From Thermoflexales bacterium (GTDB lineage: Bacteria; Chloroflexota; Anaerolineae; J036; Brachytrichaceae), in assembly GCA_017998555.1 (NCBI GenBank), contig JAGOCU010000105.1, positions 1-7,292 of the forward strand: a stretch of DNA of 7,292 bases. The letters are read 5' to 3'. The translations under genes were made by a program, and so were the position numbers. Positions within the stretch are counted from its first letter, which is position 1. Every line of letters begins with the position of its first letter. The notes beneath the pieces are model-generated. The model ran no database searches and had not been told where the DNA came from. It saw only the letters and a program-made list of their open reading frames with translations. Positions 1-6,291 of this stretch are shown here, in pieces.

Positions 1-192
1 GGGGAAGACGGCCGAGTCCATCTCCTGGTAGAAGGCGGTTGCCCCTGGTCCCACCCAATCGCCGCCGCGGAGCGTGTCGACGTTCGATTGGACGTTTTTT
101 GTCATTCCGTCGACCTGATCGGATTCGGACGAGAAAGACTGGGCGATCTTTTTCAGGCCATCGTAGTCGGCGCGGATCTTTGGTGCTGTCAT
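1..192 (-). CDS. WXG100-domain protein, N-terminal part only (second effector paralog)
   Basis: Partial gene: the first 64 codons are visible and the reading frame is open to the left edge. The ATG at 190-192 is preceded by GGGGAG with an 8-base spacer. The product is an alpha-helical N-terminal domain carrying the WXG motif as GDWVGPGA (W at about residue 46), followed by AFYQEMDS. WXG100 and related domains are export signals and dimerisation units of type VII (ESX) secretion substrates. Aligned without gaps to the protein starting at 1626, 46 of 64 residues are identical, so the two genes are duplicates. The gene starts 55 bp after the stop of the small beta-rich protein, on the same strand and probably in the same transcript. 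What the C-terminus carries cannot be seen; by analogy it could be a different toxin domain. Role as a secreted effector is inference. Confidence 0.72.
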   Translation of the reverse strand, partial: MTAPKIRADYDGLKKIAQSFSSESDQVDGMTKNVQSNVDTLRGGDWVGPGATAFYQEMDSAVFP

Positions 193-247
193 GTTCTGGG
201 CTCCCCGAGTCTGGATATCGCTTGCGGAGTTCGTGCTATTGCCGCCG

Positions 248-670
248 CTACGCAACTTCGAACGTGACGGTGTTCGAAGTCAATTCACCTTTCCAGGCGG
301 GTCCGATGCTGGGGTCCGTCTGATTCTGGTAGAGCGCTTGAATGGTGTAGCGCCCGGGCGCGGACACGTCGTAGGTGCGCTCGAGAGCGTACTCGCGGGC
401 AAGGCTTTGCCCCGGCCCAAGTTCCGCAAAATGCCGGTCCGCGGGATCGCCGATGTTCACCCGTGAGGTGAACGGCAGCTCGTCGCCAGCAGGGTTGTGG
501 ATCATCAGTTTGATCTCGCACTCGTAGGCGGCGGCGTCGCTATAGTTGAGCGCAAAACGTTTATTGACAATGATGGCCGCGTCGCCCGCATTAACAAGCC
601 GAATCGTCGCGCGCGGCTGGGCCGGCGCAGGGTAGGTGGTCTGGTCGAGGGTCAGGGTAAGTTCGATCAT
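248..670 (-). CDS. Small beta-sandwich-like protein; candidate immunity protein or protease inhibitor
   Basis: The 140-residue product has no signal peptide or membrane segment. It reads as an all-beta, Ig-like fold: an N-terminal strand pattern IELTLTLDQ, a central strand run around residues 49-58, and a C-terminal block with PGRYTIQALYQN (about 105-116) and SNTVTFEV (about 132-139). Alternating hydrophobic residues and a GxY turn of this sort occur in Ig-like and BsuPI-type proteinase inhibitor domains; I cannot assign a family with certainty. I chose the ATG at 668-670 because AGGA lies 7 bases upstream. A GTG at 686-688, overlapping the stop of the upstream gene, is in frame but has no Shine-Dalgarno sequence. 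The start lies 14 bp after the stop of the WXG100/HExxH protein, so the two are almost certainly cotranscribed. This is the position where immunity genes of polymorphic toxins sit. The immunity role is inference. Confidence 0.72.
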   Translation of the reverse strand: MIELTLTLDQTTYPAPAQPRATIRLVNAGDAAIIVNKRFALNYSDAAAYECEIKLMIHNPAGDELPFTSRVNIGDPADRHFAELGPGQSLAREYALERTYDVSAPGRYTIQALYQNQTDPSIGPAWKGELTSNTVTFEVA

Positions 671-684
671 GTCGGATTCCTGGA

Positions 685-1626
685 TCACGGGACGGTGTAG
701 TTGCCCTGGTCGGCGCGGGCTTTGTTGTCGTCGCTCAGGCGGCCATACTTTGTGTCGCGCCGTCGGTTGATTGTCGCCCTTTCCGCTTCGCTCAATCCGA
801 ACCGGTCAGCATTCCGGATTTCCCAGTCGTAGGCTTCGACCTCATTCATCGCCACGCCCTGCGACGTATCGTTGAATCGCCCGTCGCGGATCTGTTCAGC
901 GTGCAATGCCTCATGGCCGATGCTCGAAGCGAGCCAGCCCGGCGTGGTAAATGCATCGTCGCCAATGGTGACGGTGCCATCTTTCAGGGTCAGACCTTCG
1001 CCGTCCGTGTCGGCGCTGTACGCGACCTTGCCGTTAACGGCGCTCACGTCGATCCCATATTGCTTGATCGCCTCATCGACGGCGAACTGATGGTATTTGG
1101 CGTTGATGTAGATCTGAACCGGCTCTCGGCGCGCCTGATCGGCTGCCGCGCGCGCCGCCATCGCATCCATCCACTCGCCGACCTTCTCGCTCGCCACGTT
1201 CCCCGCGTCGGCCCCGGCGATCATTCCGACGAGTCCGCCAGCGACGCCGCGCATGAGGCCATCGATGAGCGAACTGGCGCCGACGACCGTTTCGCCGTCT
1301 TTATGGCGTGCGCCGCCCTCGCCCACCCCGCGCAATACGGCTGCCGCATCCTGCTCGGCCCCACTCATCAGCCCGTTGATCCGGGCCGCGGCCTGGGCGG
1401 CATCACCCAGCGCGGCGCTCAGCCGATTGAGGCCAGGGAAGATCGCGGAGTCCATCTCCTGATAGAAGGCCATGGCGCCCGGGCCCACCCAGTCGCCGCC
1501 CCGCAGCGCGTCGACGATGGTCTTGACGCTCTTCGTCGCTGCGGCAATGTGACCGGATTCAGCCTCGAATGACTGGGCGATCTTCTGCAAGCCTTCGTAG
1601 TCGGCTCGTATTTTGGGTGCGCTCAT
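685..1626 (-). CDS. WXG100-domain effector with C-terminal HExxH zincin-like domain
   Basis: The 313-residue protein has three parts. Residues 1 to about 100 form a helical WXG100-like domain with GDWVGPGA (W46, G48). Residues 100-165 are a linker with a Gly/Ala-rich hydrophobic stretch around 117-140 that could insert into or contact membranes. The C-terminal domain (about 168-313) contains IGHEALHAEQ, a zinc-binding HExxH motif (H238, E239, H242), then NEVEAYDWE, where E262 or E264 could be the third ligand. This arrangement resembles gluzincin-type metallopeptidase toxin domains. Export by a type VII-like system is expected from the N-terminus, though no secretion gene is in the window. 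The start is the ATG at 1624-1626, preceded by GGGGGGA with a 7-base spacer. The frame is open further upstream, but that part runs through the terminator and the YCII gene in another frame and is not coding. The peptidase role is inferred from the motif; its target is unknown. Confidence 0.8.
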   Translation of the reverse strand: MSAPKIRADYEGLQKIAQSFEAESGHIAAATKSVKTIVDALRGGDWVGPGAMAFYQEMDSAIFPGLNRLSAALGDAAQAAARINGLMSGAEQDAAAVLRGVGEGGARHKDGETVVGASSLIDGLMRGVAGGLVGMIAGADAGNVASEKVGEWMDAMAARAAADQARREPVQIYINAKYHQFAVDEAIKQYGIDVSAVNGKVAYSADTDGEGLTLKDGTVTIGDDAFTTPGWLASSIGHEALHAEQIRDGRFNDTSQGVAMNEVEAYDWEIRNADRFGLSEAERATINRRRDTKYGRLSDDNKARADQGNYTVP

Positions 1627-1654
1627 GACGGGGTCCCCCCGAACCCGAAAAAAA

Positions 1655-1688
1655 GCGCAGCAGCCCCGCATGCGCGGGGCTGCTGCGC
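1655..1688 (-). terminator. Rho-independent terminator after the YCII gene
   Basis: A perfect 15-bp GC-rich stem (1655-1669 with 1674-1688) has a 4-base loop. On the minus strand it is followed at once by seven T residues (1654-1648). It begins 9 bp after the stop codon of the YCII-domain gene, which it should terminate. Its U-tract ends only 21 bp before the start of the WXG100/HExxH effector gene, so it also stands in the leader of that gene. Confidence 0.9.
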
Positions 1689-1697
1689 AGGCGTCGA

Positions 1698-2018
1698 CTA
1701 CATGACGTTGACTGTCTCGTAGACCGTAACCTGGCCGCCAGCGCCCAAGTGCGGGCACTCGCCGGCCATCTCGAGCGCCTTGGCATAGCTGTCGGCTTTG
1801 AGGACCGAATAGCCCGTGCACATCGCGCCGATGGGGCCATCGCTGACCTTGCCGTCGCTGCCGATGTGTTTGGCCATTGGCGCGGTCGGATTGCCGCCGT
1901 CCACCACCGCGGGTCCAAGCCGGGTGAACCAGCCGATCCAGGCCTGCATAACGGCCGCGCCCTCGGCTTCGCTGGCGGGTGGATTGCCGCCGGTGTAGAT
2001 GAGAAGATAGTTGGACAT
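1698..2018 (-). CDS. YCII-related (DGPF-type) domain protein
   Basis: This 106-residue cytoplasmic protein starts MSNYLLIYTGG, as YCII/DGPF family members do. It carries SDGPIGAM at residues 59-66, matching the family's DGPF-like motif with Ile in place of Phe, and ends with a typical CPHLGAGGQVTVYETV segment. It has the normal single-domain length. The family has a ferredoxin-like dimeric fold. DGPF proteins are often encoded beside ECF sigma factors, but none is present here and the biochemical role of most members is unknown. The ATG at 2016-2018 has AGGAG 7 bases upstream. The gene appears to be its own transcription unit: a candidate promoter lies upstream at 2069-2074, and the terminator at 1655-1688 closes it. 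I see no sequence link to the exporter before it or the effector after it. Confidence 0.88.
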   Translation of the reverse strand: MSNYLLIYTGGNPPASEAEGAAVMQAWIGWFTRLGPAVVDGGNPTAPMAKHIGSDGKVSDGPIGAMCTGYSVLKADSYAKALEMAGECPHLGAGGQVTVYETVNVM

Positions 2019-2068
2019 GAGGTTTCTCCTGTATTTGCGCTCTCGAAATGGATACTTGACCTGGGTCG

Positions 2069-2074
2069 ATTGTA
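2069..2074 (-). promoter_or_regulatory. Candidate -10 element for the YCII gene
   Basis: TACAAT on the minus strand matches the sigma-70 -10 consensus at five of six positions. It lies about 50 bases upstream of the YCII start codon. The -35 region is poor: TTCCGA at a 16-base spacing is the best I see. The gap from the ATPase stop to the YCII start is only 78 bp, so a promoter here would make the YCII gene independent of the exporter operon. Confidence 0.35.
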
Positions 2075-2096
2075 TTCAGTTTCGCGGTTTTCGGAA

Positions 2097-2954
2097 TCAC
2101 ACCCGCCGGAGCGCCTCGCGCAAGGCCGCGCCAAGCCGCTGATACTCGGGCGGGAGCGGCGCGCCTTCGACAATCGCCCGGCCGAGCGGGGATTCCTTGA
2201 AGTCGATCAGGTCGCGGTCAAAGGCGCTGGTCACGGCCACATCCGACTGGATGCGCCCGTCGCGGAGAGTGATGATGCGCCCGGTTGCGCTGGCAACCTC
2301 GTGATTGTGGGTGACCGCGATGATGGTTGCGCCCTGGCGGGTGTTGATCTCCTGGAGCAGGCGCATGATGTCAGCGGTGTTCTGCGTGTCGAGATTCCCC
2401 GTGGGTTCGTCGGCCAACACCAGGGCGGGCCGGTTCGCCAGGGCGCGGGCGATGGCCACCCGCTGGCGCTCACCGCCGCTCATCTGACCGGGAAGATAGT
2501 TTCGCCGCGACGTCAGGCCGACCACGTCGAGCAGTTCGGCCGCCCGACGGCGGCGGGCGAGCGGATTCCACATCGTTTCCTGGAGCGGCACTTCGACGTT
2601 TTCGGCAGCGGTCAGGGTTGGAATGAGATTGTGCATCTGGAAGACAAAGCCAACCGCGTGGCTGCGCAGGCGGTCGAGGTTGCGGACCTTTGATAGCGCC
2701 TGGCCATTGATGATCACTTCGCCAGAGGTCGGCCGATCAAGGGCGCCGAGCAAATTGAGCAGCGTGCTCTTGCCGCTCCCGCTTGGCCCGACGATGGCGA
2801 CGAACTCGCCCGCCCGCACACAGAAGTTCACGCCATCGAGGGCGCGCACCTGGCCGCCATCGCCGTAGACCCGGGTCAGGCTGCGGGTTTCGATGACGAT
2901 GGGTCTGGCATCGGCGCCATTCGCCGCGGGGGTCGCAACGCTTTGCTTATTCAT
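2097..2954 (-). CDS. ABC transporter ATP-binding protein, MacB/LolD type
   Basis: This 285-residue nucleotide-binding subunit should power the permease encoded just upstream. All motifs are intact: Walker A GPSGSGKST (56-64), Q-loop Q106 in FVFQMHNL, signature MSGGERQR (158-165), Walker B LVLADEP (178-184) with D-loop GNLD (186-189), and the switch histidine H216 in AVTH. The pattern is that of the MacB/LolD/FtsE group, which drives mechanotransmission-type exporters rather than classic importers. About 50 residues after the core form a C-terminal extension absent from the shortest LolD-like proteins. The ATG at 2952-2954 overlaps the permease stop codon by 8 bp, and GGAAG lies 9 bases upstream, indicating translational coupling. 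No membrane-fusion protein is visible. The substrate is unknown. Confidence 0.95.
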   Translation of the reverse strand: MNKQSVATPAANGADARPIVIETRSLTRVYGDGGQVRALDGVNFCVRAGEFVAIVGPSGSGKSTLLNLLGALDRPTSGEVIINGQALSKVRNLDRLRSHAVGFVFQMHNLIPTLTAAENVEVPLQETMWNPLARRRRAAELLDVVGLTSRRNYLPGQMSGGERQRVAIARALANRPALVLADEPTGNLDTQNTADIMRLLQEINTRQGATIIAVTHNHEVASATGRIITLRDGRIQSDVAVTSAFDRDLIDFKESPLGRAIVEGAPLPPEYQRLGAALREALRRV

Positions 2955-5193
2955 AGCGCAGGGCTTCCACCGGCCGCAGCCCGGCCGCGCGCAGGGCTGG
3001 ATACACGGCCCCGACCACGCTCAGCACAACGGCCAAAACGGTTACACGAAGAAACAGCTCCGGCGAGTACGTCGGCAACAGAAAGGCGCCCATCGTGGGC
3101 TCGAGGGCGAAGGCGCTGGCCAGCCCCACCCCGATGCCAATCCCGGCCGCCGCGCTCAGGATGCTCAGGGCGAGGGCCTCAACGGCCACCATCCCCACGA
3201 CCCGCGCGCGGCTCCAGCCCAGCGCGCGCAGCACGCCGATCTCCTGGGTGCGCTCGAAGACGCTCATCAGCATCGCGTTCATCATGACCACCCCGCCGAC
3301 CAGCATCGTGATGAGGATCAGCGCGTCGAGCATGGCGTTGGTCACCTGCAAGTCGTTCATGCGCTCGGTGAACTTCGACACCTTTGCCACCATCAGCTCT
3401 GGATACACCTGCTCGAGGTCGGCGGCGATGTCGCCGGCACGGCTCGGATCCATCACACTGATGCCCATGAACGAGACCTGTCCCGGCTTGCGAAAAAGCT
3501 TCTGCGCATCCGTCAGGCTCATGACGCCGCCCGAGTCCTCAAACGCCACGCCGTTCTCAAAGATGCCTGAAATACGATAAGAGGATCCGCTGATGGCAAG
3601 CAGCTCGCCGACCTCGCGTTTGAGGCTGCGCGCCGCAGTCCGGCCGAGCATGATCTCCTTTGGCCGGTCGATCGGACTGCCTTCGACCACGCGGTAATGC
3701 TCGATGAACTGTTCATGCGGGTCCAGGCCAAACACGATGAAGAAGGGGAGCCCCGGAGCCGAACTCATCCCGAGCACGAGTTTGCTCACCGAACGGATGT
3801 CGTCGCGCATCGCGATCTTGTCGGCCAGACGCTCGTCGATGACGCTGAATGAGGCATCGCTGGCCTTGGCCTGCTCGACCATGAGCTCGACCTCGCCAGC
3901 GGCGCCGAGCTGCCCGAACAACGCGCTGAAACCATCCACGACCGCGATGAGCGAGACGATGAAGCCCACCCCCAGCCCCAGGCCGGCGACCGTGATCAGC
4001 GTCCGGGCGGGGCGGCGGAAGAGGTTGCGCAGCGCGCCCTGGCCAAAGACGCGCGCCAGGATCCGCCACAGCACGCCCATCCGCAGGCTTCCGGTGGCGC
4101 CGCCTTCGCGCCGCATCGCTTCGGCCGGCTCGAGCCGCGCCGCGCGCCAGGCGGGATACGCTCCGCCGACCGCGCCCAGGAGAATCGCAATGGCGAATGA
4201 CTCGGCGACCAACTCGAGCGTCAGCGGGGCCGCCAGAAGGTGCTCGAGGGTGGGCGACAGGCTCGGCAGTTGAAGCAACAGCCAGCCCAGTCCCACCCCC
4301 ATCACCCCGCCCACGACCGAGAGCGCCATCGACTCGCCCATGATCATGCCGATGATCCGCCAGCGTCGCCAGCCCACGGCGCGCAGCACGCCGATCTCGC
4401 GGGTGCGCTCGAGGACGCTCATGAGCAGGGTGTTCATCATGCCCAGCCCGCCCACAAGGGCGGCGAAGATGCCCAGGAACCAGCCGAACGAGCGAAACAT
4501 GCCGAACTGCTGGACGGCCGCCGATACATCGCCGGAGCGGGTCGCGGTCAAATCGGGCCAACGCGTTTCGATCGTGGCTTTGACCTCATCGACGTCGGCG
4601 GGATTACGCAGCTTGAGGTTGAAGAAACTGACCTGGGCGCGTTTGTCGAAGGCGAGTTTGGCCTCGGCCAGCGGGATGACAGCTCCGCCATCCTCGAAAC
4701 TCGCCCCGGTTTCGTACACCCCGACCACGGTGTAGGTCGCCTCGTTGATGCCGAACTTGTCCCCCACCATCTTCTTGAAATTGCGGGCGGTCAGCGCGCC
4801 GAGCATGATCTGGCGCTTGCCGGCGATGGGATCCCCGTCGATCAGGCGGTAACGCTCAAGGGTGAAGCCCTTGGGATCCTCGCCGATGGTCAGGAAGTAG
4901 GGCGAATCGCGCAATTGCACGATACCGACCACCGTGCCCACGACACTCTGCACGCCGGGGATGGCTCGGAGTTCTTCCCCAATCGCGTCGTCGACGGCGC
5001 TCATGGCCAGCATCATGGCCTCTTTCTGCGACACCTGCAGATCGGCAGACGGAGAGGCGCCGACCTGCAGCCAGATGTCGACGAAGTGCTGACCGAAGGC
5101 GGTCAGGGAAATGACGGCGGCCACGCCCAACGCCACCCCGAGCGCGGTGAGAAAGGTGCGCGTTTTGCGGCGCCACAGATTCTTGAAGATCAT
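2947..5193 (-). CDS. Duplicated FtsX/MacB-like ABC transporter permease
   Basis: The 748-residue membrane protein consists of two tandem copies of one permease unit. Each half has an N-terminal anchor (KNLWRRKTRTFLTALGVALGV near residues 4-24; NLFRRPARTLITVAGLGLG near 390-410), a large extracytoplasmic MacB-type domain, and a C-terminal FtsX-type membrane bundle. The bundle motifs recur as ERTREIGVLRAVGW (about 260-273) and ERTQEIGVLRALGW (about 645-658), and as YPAWRAARLEPAEAMR and YPALRAAGLRPVEALR. A single chain can therefore form the pseudo-dimeric membrane core that MacB/LolCE-type systems build from two subunits. The start is the ATG at 5191-5193, with AGG 6 bases upstream. It places the positively charged WRRKTR just before the first membrane segment. 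A GTG at 5247 is in frame but lies in an inverted-repeat arm without a spaced ribosome binding site. The ATPase gene overlaps the 3' end. Substrate unknown. Confidence 0.93.
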   Translation of the reverse strand: MIFKNLWRRKTRTFLTALGVALGVAAVISLTAFGQHFVDIWLQVGASPSADLQVSQKEAMMLAMSAVDDAIGEELRAIPGVQSVVGTVVGIVQLRDSPYFLTIGEDPKGFTLERYRLIDGDPIAGKRQIMLGALTARNFKKMVGDKFGINEATYTVVGVYETGASFEDGGAVIPLAEAKLAFDKRAQVSFFNLKLRNPADVDEVKATIETRWPDLTATRSGDVSAAVQQFGMFRSFGWFLGIFAALVGGLGMMNTLLMSVLERTREIGVLRAVGWRRWRIIGMIMGESMALSVVGGVMGVGLGWLLLQLPSLSPTLEHLLAAPLTLELVAESFAIAILLGAVGGAYPAWRAARLEPAEAMRREGGATGSLRMGVLWRILARVFGQGALRNLFRRPARTLITVAGLGLGVGFIVSLIAVVDGFSALFGQLGAAGEVELMVEQAKASDASFSVIDERLADKIAMRDDIRSVSKLVLGMSSAPGLPFFIVFGLDPHEQFIEHYRVVEGSPIDRPKEIMLGRTAARSLKREVGELLAISGSSYRISGIFENGVAFEDSGGVMSLTDAQKLFRKPGQVSFMGISVMDPSRAGDIAADLEQVYPELMVAKVSKFTERMNDLQVTNAMLDALILITMLVGGVVMMNAMLMSVFERTQEIGVLRALGWSRARVVGMVAVEALALSILSAAAGIGIGVGLASAFALEPTMGAFLLPTYSPELFLRVTVLAVVLSVVGAVYPALRAAGLRPVEALRYE

Positions 5194-5233
5194 CGCGCGC
5201 CTGCCTGCTTCTACTATGGCACAGGTTGGCGCG

Positions 5234-5338
5234 AAGGCTAGAGGCACTCCCCAAAAACATCTGGCGAGATCACAATCCCCGCGCGAAGCGCGGGGATTGT
5301 GATCTCGCCGGACATCTTTGCGAGTGCCTCTAGTCCTT
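5234..5338 (-). terminator. Large two-tier hairpin; terminator of the DinB-GNAT operon
   Basis: The inner stem is perfect: 5263-5284 pairs with 5288-5309 (22 bp) around the 3-base loop GAA. On the minus strand it is followed by AGATG and then TTTTT (5257-5253), a good Rho-independent terminator. An outer stem pairs CTAGAGGCACTC (5238-5249) with its complement at 5322-5333, and AAGG outside it can also pair if one base bulges. The outer right arm includes the stop codon of the GNAT gene. The sequence separates the GNAT stop from the exporter operon. Confidence 0.8.
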
Positions 5339-5764
5339 GAGGAAGAAACTGAACATCACGGCGTCTTTCGGCGCCTCAATCCCGCCCATCGACGCGTAAA
5401 GCCGCATGGCCGGCGTGTTGTCGCGCTCGGTCAGCACCCACGCCACGCTGCAACCCAGCGCGCGCCCGTCCTCGAGGATCGCCCCCAGAATGCGCTTGGC
5501 CAGGCCTCGCCCGCGGTGGGATTCCGCTACGCTGACCTCATTGATCCACAGCTCCGGGCTCGCTTTGTCTGGGTGCAGGTAGTGGACGGCCGAGACAAAT
5601 CCCACCACGACACCGTCATCGATGGCAACCGCCACATGATGGCGCGGGTCGGCCACAAAGGCGCGGGCGGCCGCCGGGACGATCGCATCGTCGAAGGCAT
5701 CGTGGGCGACACGATCGAGCGCGGTCTCGTCACCGGCCCGCAAGATCTTGATCTCGATGGTCAT
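5330..5764 (-). CDS. GNAT-family N-acetyltransferase
   Basis: The 144-residue protein fits the GNAT fold: beta strand VAVAIDDGVVVGFVSAV (44-60), strand ELWINEVSV (71-79), acetyl-CoA pyrophosphate-binding loop SHRGRGLAKRIL (82-93; the R84xxGxA pattern), then ALGCSVAWVLTERDNTPAMRLYASMGG (102-128) with the usual N116 and LY at 122-123. E76 is placed to act as general base. The overall pattern resembles the small acetyltransferases often annotated as AAC(3)-I-like, but the acceptor substrate cannot be told from sequence. I chose the ATG at 5762-5764 because it overlaps the DinB stop as ATGA, typical of translational coupling. An in-frame GTG at 5791 lies inside the DinB gene without a ribosome binding site. 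The gene is second in a two-gene operon ended by the hairpin at 5234-5338. Confidence 0.9.
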   Translation of the reverse strand: MTIEIKILRAGDETALDRVAHDAFDDAIVPAAARAFVADPRHHVAVAIDDGVVVGFVSAVHYLHPDKASPELWINEVSVAESHRGRGLAKRILGAILEDGRALGCSVAWVLTERDNTPAMRLYASMGGIEAPKDAVMFSFFLKD

Positions 5765-6252
5765 TGCGTGCGCGACACCGACGTCCGCCACGCTGCGTGA
5801 ATCCGCTGCATCTGCTCGATGTGCTCATGGACATGCCGGTCGTAGATGTCGAGCCATTCGTCCATCGTCATCGGCCCGCTGTCTGAATGCACAACGGTAT
5901 GCGTCCACGTTTCCGCCGGCAGATCCCGGATCAGCTTCCAGGTGGTCAGGCGCAGCCAGCGGAACAGCTCCACCGCATCGTCGGTGTTTTGCTCGCCATA
6001 GCGCAGCGCGCGCGCCCAAAGCGCCTCGTCGTAGCCCAGCACGGCGCTGCCGGGCTCGGCGATGAGCCGCCGGGCGCGGATGAAGCTGTTGGCTTCGCTG
6101 TCGGCGATATGGATGATGATTTCCTGGATCGTCCACTCGCCTGGAGCGGGCCGATACCCCCACATCTCACGGGGGAACTCCTTCAGCGCGTCGAGCAACC
6201 GCGCGTGCGCGTCGCCATAAGACTCAATTCTGCGTTCGCGTTCCTTGGGCAT
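5761..6252 (-). CDS. DinB-like four-helix-bundle protein
   Basis: The 163-residue protein fits the DinB/YfiT-like superfamily. The N-terminal helix is followed by the family signature PAPGEWTIQEIIIHIADSEANSFIRARRL (35-63) and a C-terminal helix with DRHVHEHIEQM (138-148). The expected metal triad is present: H48, H140 and H144. Characterised members are divalent-metal proteins, several being thiol-dependent transferases (bacillithiol or mycothiol S-transferases); most are uncharacterised. The ATG at 6250-6252 has AGGAGG 10 bases upstream, a strong ribosome binding site. The stop overlaps the GNAT start by 4 bp, so the two form an operon. The gene is transcribed away from Vsr across the 88-bp palindrome. 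Function in this organism is unknown. Confidence 0.9.
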   Translation of the reverse strand: MPKERERRIESYGDAHARLLDALKEFPREMWGYRPAPGEWTIQEIIIHIADSEANSFIRARRLIAEPGSAVLGYDEALWARALRYGEQNTDDAVELFRWLRLTTWKLIRDLPAETWTHTVVHSDSGPMTMDEWLDIYDRHVHEHIEQMQRIHAAWRTSVSRTQ

Positions 6253-6284
6253 GATCTGTGATCCTCCTGGGTGCTTGAGCGGCT

Positions 6285-6290
6285 AGTTTA
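6285..6290 (-). promoter_or_regulatory. Candidate -10 element for the DinB-GNAT operon
   Basis: TAAACT on the minus strand matches TATAAT at four of six positions and lies one base outside the left end of the 88-bp palindrome. A start site about 7 bases downstream would leave a leader of roughly 25 bases containing the AGGAGG ribosome binding site at 6268-6263. No good -35 is seen inside the palindrome arm. Weak on its own; its symmetry with the element at 6381 is the main support. Confidence 0.3.
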
Positions 6291-6291
6291 C

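Noticed and set aside
39..466. Two short plus-strand ORFs at the left end
   Set aside because: They are antisense to the WXG100 paralog and the beta-rich protein and have no ribosome binding site or domain.
1627..2100. Upstream extension of the effector reading frame to a 471-codon ORF
   Set aside because: It runs through the terminator and the YCII gene in another frame and the translated part looks like frame-shadow sequence (rich in Arg, Ser and Gln). The ATG at 1626 has a strong ribosome binding site.
1749..2693. Plus-strand ORF of 314 codons
   Set aside because: It is antisense to the ABC ATPase and the YCII gene, both of which have clear motifs; no recognisable domain in the product.
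3713..4561. Minus-strand ORF of 282 codons in a second frame
   Set aside because: Overlaps the permease in another frame; Arg-rich low-complexity product typical of shadow frames.
4240..5241. Plus-strand ORF of 333 codons
   Set aside because: Antisense shadow of the permease gene, produced by high GC at third codon positions; His- and Gly-rich product without a domain.
5194..5247. GTG start at 5247 for the permease
   Set aside because: It lies inside an inverted-repeat arm, has no properly spaced ribosome binding site, and adds 18 residues before the normal membrane-anchor start.
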